DNA from: an uncultured Sphingopyxis sp.
GTDB taxonomy: Bacteria; Pseudomonadota; Alphaproteobacteria; Sphingomonadales; Sphingomonadaceae
Direction of reading: 5' to 3'
Assembly (NCBI GenBank): GCA_937957805.1
Contig: CALFXW010000179.1
Span: 1-12,928 of the forward strand
DNA: 12,928 nt
Shown here: positions 1-5,873 of the stretch, piece after piece
How the letters are laid out: each line of letters starts with the position of its first letter
How positions within the stretch are numbered: position 1 is the first letter of the stretch
Notes under the pieces: generated by a model
What the model was told of the DNA's origin: nothing
Database searches by the model: none
Seen by the model: only the letters and a program-made list of their open reading frames with translations
Translations under genes and position numbers: made by a program

Positions 1-209
1 TCGCGCTCCTCCGCGCTGGCAAAGCCGATGAGGCGCAGAAAATCTTCGCCCACCAGCATTTCGGTGTGGAGCGTCACCAAATCACCCAGCGCGCCCAAAT
101 GGCTAAGCGTGCGCGCCGAACATTCGACCAGATAGCCGACCCCGCCAACATCCAGCACCGCATGGCCCGCGCCCGTACTGTCCAATCGACCGGTGAGTTT
201 GGCAATCAT
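1..209 (-). CDS. ruvA: Holliday junction branch migration protein RuvA (N-terminal part, truncated by window edge)
   Basis: RuvA is the tetrameric protein that binds the four-way Holliday junction and recruits the RuvB motor for branch migration in the cytoplasm. Only the first 69 codons lie in the window; the gene continues past position 1. The visible part opens MIAKLTGRLD and continues with VGGVGYLVEC, LHTEMLVGEDFLRLIGF and ASAEER. This is the typical RuvA domain I (OB-fold), including the GVGY turn and the H-T-E-x-x-V-x-E-D strand. The ATG at 209-207 is the only sensible start. No Shine-Dalgarno is visible, but a TTAAAC hexamer ends 7 bases upstream. The gene lies 55 bases downstream of ruvC on the same strand, so it can be read with ruvC or from a possible internal promoter carrying a LexA-like box. 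Identification is firm; the C-terminal domains that contact RuvB cannot be seen. Confidence 0.93.
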   Translation of the reverse strand, partial: MIAKLTGRLDSTGAGHAVLDVGGVGYLVECSARTLSHLGALGDLVTLHTEMLVGEDFLRLIGFASAEER

Positions 210-216
210 GCCACGG

Positions 217-247
217 GTTTAACCATGTCGGAATGAAAAGGGAACAA
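217..247 (-). promoter_or_regulatory. Candidate internal promoter of ruvA with LexA (SOS) box-like operator
   Basis: On the minus strand GTTC-CCTTTTC-ATTC occupies 245-231. It matches the alphaproteobacterial LexA operator GTTC-N7-GTTC at 7 of 8 defined positions. It overlaps a possible -35 (TTGTTC, 247-242, or GTTCCC, 245-240) that lies 17-19 bases from a possible -10 (TTAAAC, 222-217). That -10 ends 7 bases before the ruvA ATG, so the transcript could be leaderless. An operator over the -35 is a normal repressor position, and ruv genes belong to SOS regulons in many bacteria. The match was made by eye and the promoter elements are weak. Confidence 0.42.
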
Positions 248-264
248 AATATTGGTTGGTGCAA

Positions 265-750
265 TCAGCCGTGGTGGGCTGCGGTGATCGCCACCGCCAG
301 CGCGTCGGCAGCATCCGGCCCGGCAAGTTTCAGGCCGGGGAGCAGCGTGCGCAGCATCGCCTGTATCTGCAATTTATCGGCCCGGCCGGTGCCAACAACC
401 GATTTTTTGACCAGTTTTGGCGAAAATTCGGTGATCGGCGCACCGCTGCGCGCCGCCATCAACAGGACGACACCGCGCGCCTGTGCCAGTTTCAGCGTCG
501 ATTGCGCGTTGCGGTTGACGAACACTTCCTCCACCGCGACCGCGTCGGGTTTAATCTGTTCGACCACCAGAGCCAATTCGTCGGCCAATTTGCGCAGCCG
601 ATTACCCAGCGGCGCGTCGGCATTGGTGTTGATTTCGCCATTGTCGATATGTTTGAGGCGGCTCCCCTCCCGCAAAATCGCGCCCCAGCCGGTCGTGCCA
701 AGACCGGGGTCCAGCCCCAAAATGACGCGCGGCGCGCGGGCGTCCAACAT
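265..750 (-). CDS. ruvC: Crossover junction endodeoxyribonuclease RuvC
   Basis: RuvC is the dimeric Mg2+-dependent resolvase that nicks Holliday junctions symmetrically in the RuvABC resolvasome. All four catalytic acids of the family are visible. In the 161-residue form from ATG 750 they are D14 in LGLDPGLG, E74 in AVEEVF, and D146 and D149 in PDAADALA. The KKSVVGTGRADK segment matches the conserved basic region of the family. Two starts are possible. ATG 750 puts the first beta-strand nine residues in, as in homologues, but has no clear ribosome site. GTG 804 forms a GTGA overlap with the yebC stop, has a GGA about 7 bases upstream, and would add 18 Arg-rich residues (179 in all). I prefer 750 on family length (E. 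coli has 173). The gene follows yebC and precedes ruvA. Confidence 0.95.
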   Translation of the reverse strand: MLDARAPRVILGLDPGLGTTGWGAILREGSRLKHIDNGEINTNADAPLGNRLRKLADELALVVEQIKPDAVAVEEVFVNRNAQSTLKLAQARGVVLLMAARSGAPITEFSPKLVKKSVVGTGRADKLQIQAMLRTLLPGLKLAGPDAADALAVAITAAHHG

Positions 751-800
751 GGTTCGCTGGCGTTCTGCCCTGCTTTGCCCGCCGAGCAGCGAACGCAGGC

Positions 801-1544
801 TCACAATTTTTCCATCACCGCATCGGGGATGACATAATTGCCCCAGACCGCCTGCACATCATCATCATCATCGAGCGTATCGACGAGTTTGAACAAGGTC
901 TGCGCCACCGCGACATCGGCAATTTCGCTGGTCATCGTTGGCCGCCACGCCAGTTTGACGCTTTCGGCTGCGCCCAGCGATGATTCGAGCGCCTTGGCCA
1001 CCATGTGCAGCGCATCGACGCTGGTCCAGATTTCATGGCCATCCTCGCTCGATTCCACATCATCGGCCCCGGCTTCGAGCGCGGCTTCAAAAACGGCATC
1101 GCCATCCCCCGCGCCCGCGCCATAAACAATCTGCCCCAGCCGGTCGAAACCATGGGCAACGCTGCCCGAAGTGCCCAGATTGCCGCCGTTTCTGCTGAAC
1201 GCGGTGCGGATATTGGTCGCGGTGCGGTTGCGATTGTCGGTCAGCGCCTCGACAATCAGGCTGACCCCGCCCGGGCCATAGCCTTCGTAGCGCATTTCTT
1301 CGTAATTTTCGCCGTCATTGCCCGCCGCCTTGTCGATGGCGCGCTGGATATTATCCTTGGGCATGGATTGCGCCTTGGCAGCGTTGACCGCCGCGCGCAG
1401 CCGGGCATTGGCGTCCGGATCCGGCAGGCCCATTTTGGCCGCAACGGTAATTTCACGCGCCAGCTTGGAAAACAGCGAACTGCGCTTTTTATCCTGCGCG
1501 CCCTTGCGGTGCATGATGTTCTTGAACTTGCTGTGACCTGCCAT
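801..1544 (-). CDS. yebC: YebC/TACO1-family protein (PmpR-type regulator or translation factor)
   Basis: This is a full-length 247-residue member of the YebC/TACO1 family. Members have been described both as DNA-binding regulators (PmpR) and as ribosome-associated translation factors (mitochondrial TACO1). It starts with the family signature MAGHSKFKNIMHRK and has the KLAREI segment, the AKAQSMPKDNIQRAIDKA helix (about residues 56-73), the YEGYGPGGV turn (87-94) and the NRNRTA...FSRNGGNLG stretch (about 104-124). The C-terminus holds an acidic run of five Asp (about 215-219) encoded by a (GAT)5 repeat. The ATG at 1544 follows an AGGA 8 bases upstream. It precedes ruvC, a common arrangement in many bacteria. 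A hairpin with a T-rich tail lies between gapR and this gene and may reduce read-through. The family call is firm; the molecular role in this organism is open. Confidence 0.95.
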   Translation of the reverse strand: MAGHSKFKNIMHRKGAQDKKRSSLFSKLAREITVAAKMGLPDPDANARLRAAVNAAKAQSMPKDNIQRAIDKAAGNDGENYEEMRYEGYGPGGVSLIVEALTDNRNRTATNIRTAFSRNGGNLGTSGSVAHGFDRLGQIVYGAGAGDGDAVFEAALEAGADDVESSEDGHEIWTSVDALHMVAKALESSLGAAESVKLAWRPTMTSEIADVAVAQTLFKLVDTLDDDDDVQAVWGNYVIPDAVMEKL

Positions 1545-1553
1545 AAATTTTCC

Positions 1554-1578
1554 TAAAACAAATATCGCGCTGCGCGAT
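1554..1578 (-). terminator. Terminator- or attenuator-like hairpin between gapR and yebC
   Basis: Starting at the gapR stop codon, the minus strand reads ATCGCG-CAG-CGCGAT (1578-1564), a perfect 6-bp GC-rich stem with a 3-base loop. It is followed by ATTTGTTTTA (1563-1554). A short stem followed directly by a T-rich tract is the layout of an intrinsic terminator. The next gene starts only 10 bases further on, so partial termination is more likely than a full stop. The stem is short, so this is a candidate only. Confidence 0.38.
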
Positions 1579-1823
1579 TAACCGATGCCGAGCGCCGATT
1601 TATATGTGTCGAGCAAGGCTTCCATTTCCTTGCGATCATTCAGGCTCATCTTACGCAGGCGTACGATCTGCCGCATGATTTTGGCGTCATAGCCCATCGC
1701 CTTGGCTTCGGCATAAACGTCGCGAATATCATCGGCGATGCCCTTTTTCTCTTCTTCCAACCGCTCGACGCGTTCAATGAACAGGCGCAATTGATTGTCG
1801 GTTGTGGTGGCTTCTTCGGACAT
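1578..1823 (-). CDS. gapR: GapR-like nucleoid-associated protein (DUF2312)
   Basis: An 81-residue, charged, helical protein of the DUF2312 family. The characterised member is Caulobacter GapR (about 89 residues), which clamps over-twisted AT-rich DNA ahead of replication forks and transcribing polymerase and stimulates topoisomerases. The core segments FIERVERLEEEKKGIADDI, DVYAEAKAMGYDAK and IVRLRK (about residues 15-57) match the GapR pattern, including the long N-terminal coiled-coil helix and the basic IVRLRK stretch. The C-terminus (LLDTYKSALGIG) also fits. I chose ATG 1823 because AGGGA lies 8 bases upstream; the longer reading to 1961 would overlap the upstream gene and adds no family sequence. 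It lies 43 bases after the DUF1244 gene and 33 bases before yebC. The family call is strong; the GapR function is inferred from homology. Confidence 0.9.
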   Translation of the reverse strand: MSEEATTTDNQLRLFIERVERLEEEKKGIADDIRDVYAEAKAMGYDAKIMRQIVRLRKMSLNDRKEMEALLDTYKSALGIG

Positions 1824-1866
1824 TCGGCTTCCCTGCGGCAAGAGTGAATCAATAAGGACGCGGCGC

Positions 1867-2205
1867 TTAACCGCTTCGCGCATTTTTTGCCAGTGACTCT
1901 TCCATCCGTGCCAATTGTTCGGGGGTGGCAGGGGGTTGGCTGGCCTTCCACGCCGCACCATCCATGCCGTGGATGATGTGCCGCGCGGCTTCCTTGTCGA
2001 TCGATGGGTCGGCCGCCATCACCCAATCAGCCAGACAGTTGCGACAAAAGCCCGCCAGCCCCATCAGGTCGATATTGGCGGCATCGCGGCGGTGCTGCAA
2101 ATGGCGCACCAATTGCCGGAACGCGGCGGCGGCGGTGGAATCGGGCAGATCGTCGATGTCGTGCATAAAATTGTCCCAGTTGCCAATCGCCATCCCCTTC
2201 GCCAT
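1867..2205 (-). CDS. DUF1244 family protein
   Basis: A small soluble protein of 112 residues (99 if it starts at the ATG at 2166). It matches the DUF1244 family, which is of unknown function. The family signature NIDLMGLAGFCRNCLADW (about residues 44-61) is clear, with a C-x-x-C pair in GFCRNCL, preceded by AAAAFRQLVRHLQHRRDA and followed by a helical region ending in ATPEQLARM. The paired cysteines could bind metal or be redox-active, but nothing here shows which. The start is uncertain. ATG 2205 lacks a Shine-Dalgarno but has a -10-like TATGTT ending 6 bases upstream (leaderless possibility). ATG 2166 has GGGA 7 bases upstream and would place the start closer to typical family members. It is the first gene of the leftward group and lies back-to-back with pyk, only 35 bases apart. 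Confidence 0.88.
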   Translation of the reverse strand: MAKGMAIGNWDNFMHDIDDLPDSTAAAAFRQLVRHLQHRRDAANIDLMGLAGFCRNCLADWVMAADPSIDKEAARHIIHGMDGAAWKASQPPATPEQLARMEESLAKNARSG

Positions 2206-2211
2206 GGAAAG

Positions 2212-2217
2212 AACATA
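2212..2217 (-). promoter_or_regulatory. Candidate -10 element of the DUF1244-gapR operon
   Basis: TATGTT on the minus strand (2217-2212) ends 6 bases before the ATG at 2205. That spacing would put transcription start at or next to the start codon. No convincing -35 is seen at 16-18 bases; TTTCCC is the best available. It lies in the 35-base gap between two divergent starts, so the promoters of both directions must be here or inside the neighbouring coding sequence. Confidence 0.25.
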
Positions 2218-2240
2218 AATTCAAGCCGATTGGGGAAATT

Positions 2241-3719
2241 GTGGCGATAGCAGGATCGCAAAAACTACCGCCGCGCCGCCGCAAGGTGCGGATATTGGCA
2301 ACGCTTGGCCCGGCGAGCAGCAGCGCGGAAATGATCCGCGCCTTGTTCATTGCGGGTGCCGATGCATTTCGCCTGAATATGAGCCATGGTGACCATGCAA
2401 CCCATGCCGCCAATGTTGCCACCATCCGCGCGCTCGAAAAGGAATTGGGTCGTCCGACGACGATATTGGCCGATTTGCAGGGGCCAAAAATCCGCGTTGG
2501 CAGCTTTGTCCAGCCCCCGGTGCAATTGGCAAAGGGCGGGGCATTCCGGCTAGATATGGATGCAACACCCGGCGATGCGACCCGCGTTGAAGTGCCGCAG
2601 CATGCGGTGCTGACGAGCCTTGAAATCGGGCAGCGCCTGTTGCTTGATGATGGGAAACTGGTGCTGCGCGTCACCACGACGGGCGAAACCCATGTCGATA
2701 CAGAGGTTGTCGTCGGCGGCCCCCTGTCCGACCGCAAGGGGTTGAACCTGCCCGACACCATCGTCCCGCTCGCAGCGCTTACCGAAAAGGATCGCCGCGA
2801 CCTCGCCTTTGCGCTCGACCAGCATGTCGATTGGATCGCGCTTAGTTTTGTGCAGCGGCCAGAGGATGTCGCCGAAGCGCGCGCGCTGATAAAGGGGCGC
2901 GCGGGTGTGCTGGTGAAGCTGGAAAAACCGCAGGCTCTCGACCGGTTGGAGGAGATTTTGGAGCTCGCCGACGCCTGTATGGTGGCGCGCGGCGATCTGG
3001 GGGTTGAATTGCCCCCCGAAGCGGTGCCGCCCGCGCAAAAACGCATCGTTGCGATGGCGCGCACCATGGGCAAGCCGGTGGTGGTGGCGACCCAGATGCT
3101 TGAATCGATGATTGTTGCGCCCACACCGACCCGCGCTGAAGTGTCGGATGTTGCCAATGCCGTATATGACGGGGCCGATGCGGTGATGCTGTCCGCCGAA
3201 ACGGCAGCGGGCGCCTGGCCGGTGGAGGCGGTGACGATTATGGATCGTATCGCCCAGAATGTGGAATCCGACCCCGGTTACCGCGCGCGCATCCAATTCA
3301 CGCAGACAAAGGCGGATCCGACCACCGCCGATGCAATGGCCGAAGCGTCGGGCAATATCACGCAGATCGTCGGAGCAGATGCCATCATCTGCTTTACCGC
3401 CAGCGGTTCGACCGCGCGGCGGGTATCGCGCGAACGCCCTGGCGTGCCCATGCTGGTACTGACGCCAAAGCTCGACGCGGCGCGGCGGATGGGTTTGCTC
3501 TGGGGCGCGCATGCAGTCCAAACCCGCGACATCGGCAGTTTTGAAGAAATGATTGCCAAGGGGCGGCGCATGGCGTTGCGCCACGGGTTCGGCAGCGCGG
3601 GGTCAAAACTCATCATGCTCGCCGGTGTCCCATTTGGCACGCCCGGTTCAACCAACGTGCTCCACGTCGCCAATCTGACCGGCAAGGAATTGAGCGGGCA
3701 TAGCGACCAAAGGGATTGA
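2241..3719 (+). CDS. pyk: Pyruvate kinase
   Basis: Converts phosphoenolpyruvate and ADP to pyruvate and ATP, the last step of glycolysis and the Entner-Doudoroff route; cytoplasmic tetramer. The 492 residues cover the full family length. Visible motifs are KVRILATLGPAS (15-26), FRLNMSHG (43-50), LADLQGPKIRVG (76-87), VKLEKPQAL with the catalytic Lys K226, the signature MVARGDLGVELP with metal-binding E228 and D252, ATQMLESM with T284, and PTRAEVSDVANAVYDGADAVMLSAETA. The C-terminal regulatory domain (about 355-492) is complete. Position 83 is Lys in GPKIR, as in K+-independent enzymes. The start is GTG 2241, with GGGGA 5-9 bases upstream. The last codons overlap the next gene (TGATG at 3717-3721), and the upstream neighbour is the divergent DUF1244 gene. 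Confidence 0.97.
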   Translation: MAIAGSQKLPPRRRKVRILATLGPASSSAEMIRALFIAGADAFRLNMSHGDHATHAANVATIRALEKELGRPTTILADLQGPKIRVGSFVQPPVQLAKGGAFRLDMDATPGDATRVEVPQHAVLTSLEIGQRLLLDDGKLVLRVTTTGETHVDTEVVVGGPLSDRKGLNLPDTIVPLAALTEKDRRDLAFALDQHVDWIALSFVQRPEDVAEARALIKGRAGVLVKLEKPQALDRLEEILELADACMVARGDLGVELPPEAVPPAQKRIVAMARTMGKPVVVATQMLESMIVAPTPTRAEVSDVANAVYDGADAVMLSAETAAGAWPVEAVTIMDRIAQNVESDPGYRARIQFTQTKADPTTADAMAEASGNITQIVGADAIICFTASGSTARRVSRERPGVPMLVLTPKLDAARRMGLLWGAHAVQTRDIGSFEEMIAKGRRMALRHGFGSAGSKLIMLAGVPFGTPGSTNVLHVANLTGKELSGHSDQRD

Positions 3720-4132
3720 TGGAACCGCCAACCCCGCCCGCCCACGCCTTTCAGATGCGCTTTATCGCTGAGGCGCAGCACATCGATGTCCTCGGCCATG
3801 TCAATAATGCCGTCTGGGTGCAGTGGATGGAACAGGCGGCAACCGCCCATTGGCAAAGCGCGGCGAGCGCGGATGACCAGTCCCGCTGGATCTGGTTCGT
3901 CGTGCGCCACGAAATTGATTATGCGCGCCAATTGGCGTTGGGTGAAAGCGTCACCTGCCACACATGGGTGCCCGAACGGGCGAGCGGCGCACGCTTTTTG
4001 CGTTTCATGCATTTTATCGGCGATGGCGGATTGGTGCATGTCCGCACCAAGACCGATTGGGCGCTGATTGACAAAGCGAGCGGCCGCCTGTCGCGCGTGC
4101 CGCAGGCGTTGGTGGATGTTTTTGCGGCCTAA
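3719..4132 (+). CDS. Acyl-CoA thioesterase, 4HBT hotdog fold
   Basis: A 137-residue single-domain hotdog protein of the 4-hydroxybenzoyl-CoA thioesterase/YbgC type, expected to hydrolyse an acyl-CoA thioester. The signature HIDVLGHVNNAVWVQWMEQA (21-40) contains the family's catalytic Asp (D23), GHVNN and Glu E38. The second conserved strand, VVRHEIDYARQLALGE (61-76), and the closing KTDWALIDKASGRLSRVP (111-128) are also typical. I chose ATG 3719 over TTG 3716: the ATG shares TGATG with the pyk stop and has AAGGGA at a workable distance, whereas the TTG sits almost on it. The junction implies translational coupling with pyk. The stop overlaps the stop of the convergent hydrolase gene (CTAA, 4129-4132). 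The substrate cannot be told from sequence. Confidence 0.9.
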   Translation: MEPPTPPAHAFQMRFIAEAQHIDVLGHVNNAVWVQWMEQAATAHWQSAASADDQSRWIWFVVRHEIDYARQLALGESVTCHTWVPERASGARFLRFMHFIGDGGLVHVRTKTDWALIDKASGRLSRVPQALVDVFAA

Positions 4133-4818
4133 CCCGTTGCCAAGAGCAAACATTGGATGACGGCGCGCGCACTTACCCTGTCATAGGCAAAGCCCAGATG
4201 GCGGCAGTCCAGTTCCAGCGCATGGTCACGTTCATCGTCCCTGCCCATCGCGCATTCGGGCGCAACGATCCCATCGCGCGCCGACCAAAGGGCAAAGGTC
4301 GGCACCGGTGGCTTGGGCGTATCCAGCATGGCGATCGGCGGATTATCGACGCTGTGTCCGGCAATCAGCCGGTACGCGCGCCAGCCATGGTTGGCACGGC
4401 GTGACCCCGAAAATGGCGTGCCAAGTGTTATGACGCTCGCCACATTTTCGGGGCAGCGTTTGGCATATTCGCGCGCGAACAGTCCGCCAAGGCTCCACCC
4501 AACCAGATGCACGGGGGCATTGCCCTCGCCGCGCAGCGCGGCAATCCGCGCGCCGATCCTGTCAAAAGTGTCGGGACGGGCGCCCCAATTGCCGCCCTGC
4601 GCCCAGCCATGCGCGCTAAACCCCGCCGCCGCCAGCGCGCGCCGCATCGCGCCCATCGAACGGTCGCCCGCGCAAAAACCGGGGATGGTCATCACCAACG
4701 GGCCAGTTGCATCCGACACAGCCGATACCGCCGCCGGATCGGGCAGACGCGCACGAAACCAGTCCCGCCCCGCCGCCAATTCGGCCATCAATAATCGGAT
4801 CGGCGGCGCTTGCGTCAC
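4129..4818 (-). CDS. Alpha/beta hydrolase, lipase-like
   Basis: A 229-residue alpha/beta-hydrolase-fold protein. The nucleophile elbow is GWSLGG with S109. The candidate acid is D182 in SARDGIVAP and the candidate His is H207 in CRHLGF, in the correct order for a catalytic triad. IPGFCAGD (45-52) is the likely oxyanion-hole loop, and VITLGTPFSG (129-138) is a strand common in triacylglycerol lipase/PGAP1-like members. There is no signal peptide or membrane segment, so it is probably cytoplasmic. The start is a GTG at 4818 in a GTGA overlap with the ribA stop; only a weak GGGA lies upstream, so coupling to ribA translation is likely. It is the last gene of the xthA-ribA-hydrolase group. The natural substrate is unknown and proximity to ribA does not reveal it. 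Confidence 0.87.
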   Translation of the reverse strand: MTQAPPIRLLMAELAAGRDWFRARLPDPAAVSAVSDATGPLVMTIPGFCAGDRSMGAMRRALAAAGFSAHGWAQGGNWGARPDTFDRIGARIAALRGEGNAPVHLVGWSLGGLFAREYAKRCPENVASVITLGTPFSGSRRANHGWRAYRLIAGHSVDNPPIAMLDTPKPPVPTFALWSARDGIVAPECAMGRDDERDHALELDCRHLGFAYDRVSARAVIQCLLLATG

Positions 4819-5873
4819 AATTGATGTCCCGTCCGGTCGCGTTTGGTCGCCAGATAGCGCGCATTATGCGGGTTGGTGGGGAGTGTAAGCGGCAATCGTT
4901 CGACAACCGCCACCCCCTCTGCCGCCAGTGCCGCCACTTTTTCAGGATTATTGGTGAGCAGGCGCACCGCCGAAATATGGAGGAGGTGCAGCATCCGCGC
5001 CGCAATCTTGAAATCGCGTGCTTCGACCGGAAAGCCAAGCCGCAGGTTGGCATCGACGGTATCAAACCCTTGATCCTGCAGCATATAGGCGCGCATTTTA
5101 TTGATAAGGCCGATGCCCCGCCCCTCCTGCCGGAGGTAGAGGAGCACACCCCATGACGCATCGGCCATCGTGCGCAGCGCCGCATCCAATTGTGGCCCGC
5201 AATCGCATTTCAGGCTGCCGAATATATCGCCGGTCAGACATTCGCTGTGCAGCCGGACGACCGGCACGCTGTCGTCAGGCTGGCCGATCACCAGCGCAAC
5301 ATGGTCTTGCCCATCCGCGGGCGAACGAAAGCCGATGATTTCTGCGCGTTCCGCCACGCTGACCGGCAGGCGCGCACGGGTGACGAGTTGCAACCCATCG
5401 GCGGCGACAAAGGCAGCAACGTCGGCAACACTTGCTGAGGCATCGATCGGCCCGTCGCCATCGGCTGCGATATACCAAGCGGGCAAACGATGGGCGAGCC
5501 GCGCCAGATCCACCGCCGCCGCCGCCGCGCCGCGCGCGGTCAACGCCAGCGATCGGAACGGGCCCTTCATCGGCTGCGCCATATCGAGCGTCGGGTCGGC
5601 AATGGCGCGCGCGCGCGGGCCAACATCCCCATCCCCTAGCGCGATGGCGACCGGGCCGGATGCCGCTGCGGCCTGATTTATAAGCTTTAAGGTCGCCGCG
5701 CGTTCAGCGGAAAGGAGCAGCCCACCCGCGCCAAAATCGGCAATATCACCATCCCCCGCCCCCTCGACGGCAAGCAGGCGCAACGCACCATCTGCATCCT
5801 CTATACGCACCGGCCAGCCGCGCCGCATCGCGTCGATCACGCGCGCCGCAGCCTTGGCATCAATGCTGGTCAC
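4815..5873 (-). CDS. ribA: GTP cyclohydrolase II with degenerate RibB-like N-terminal domain
   Basis: Opens the riboflavin pathway: GTP to 2,5-diamino-6-ribosylamino-pyrimidinone 5'-phosphate, formate and pyrophosphate. Numbered from GTG 5873 (352 residues), residues about 170-352 form the GCHII domain. It has the zinc cysteines C212, C223 and C225 (HSEC...KCDC), RQEGRGIGL (248-256) and the catalytic-region Arg R286 in ARDF; the Asp used by E. coli two residues earlier appears to be Glu here. Residues about 1-165 align in order with DHBP synthase (RibB), but its active site is lost: the EDRENEGD stretch reads EDADGALR (25-32), and the RibB GHTEAAVDLARLA reads GAAAAAVDLARLA (115-127). So this is not a working RibBA. 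GTG 5873 overlaps the xthA stop (GTGA); the longer TTG 5921 start is less likely. The hydrolase gene follows by another GTGA. Confidence 0.93.
   Translation of the reverse strand: MTSIDAKAAARVIDAMRRGWPVRIEDADGALRLLAVEGAGDGDIADFGAGGLLLSAERAATLKLINQAAAASGPVAIALGDGDVGPRARAIADPTLDMAQPMKGPFRSLALTARGAAAAAVDLARLAHRLPAWYIAADGDGPIDASASVADVAAFVAADGLQLVTRARLPVSVAERAEIIGFRSPADGQDHVALVIGQPDDSVPVVRLHSECLTGDIFGSLKCDCGPQLDAALRTMADASWGVLLYLRQEGRGIGLINKMRAYMLQDQGFDTVDANLRLGFPVEARDFKIAARMLHLLHISAVRLLTNNPEKVAALAAEGVAVVERLPLTLPTNPHNARYLATKRDRTGHQL

Noticed and set aside
752..765. GTTC-N6-GTTC direct repeat just upstream of the ruvC ATG, resembling a LexA box
   Set aside because: The spacing is six bases rather than the seven required by the alphaproteobacterial operator, and it may lie inside the ruvC reading frame if the GTG 804 start is used.
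857..871. (CAT)5 trinucleotide repeat
   Set aside because: It encodes the five-Asp run in YebC and sits in frame; too short for phase variation and acid-rich loops there are ordinary.
2027..3584. Long open frames antisense to pyk (376 and 344 codons)
   Set aside because: They mirror the codon bias of pyk in GC-rich DNA, are rich in Arg, His, Ser and Pro, and show no recognisable domain.
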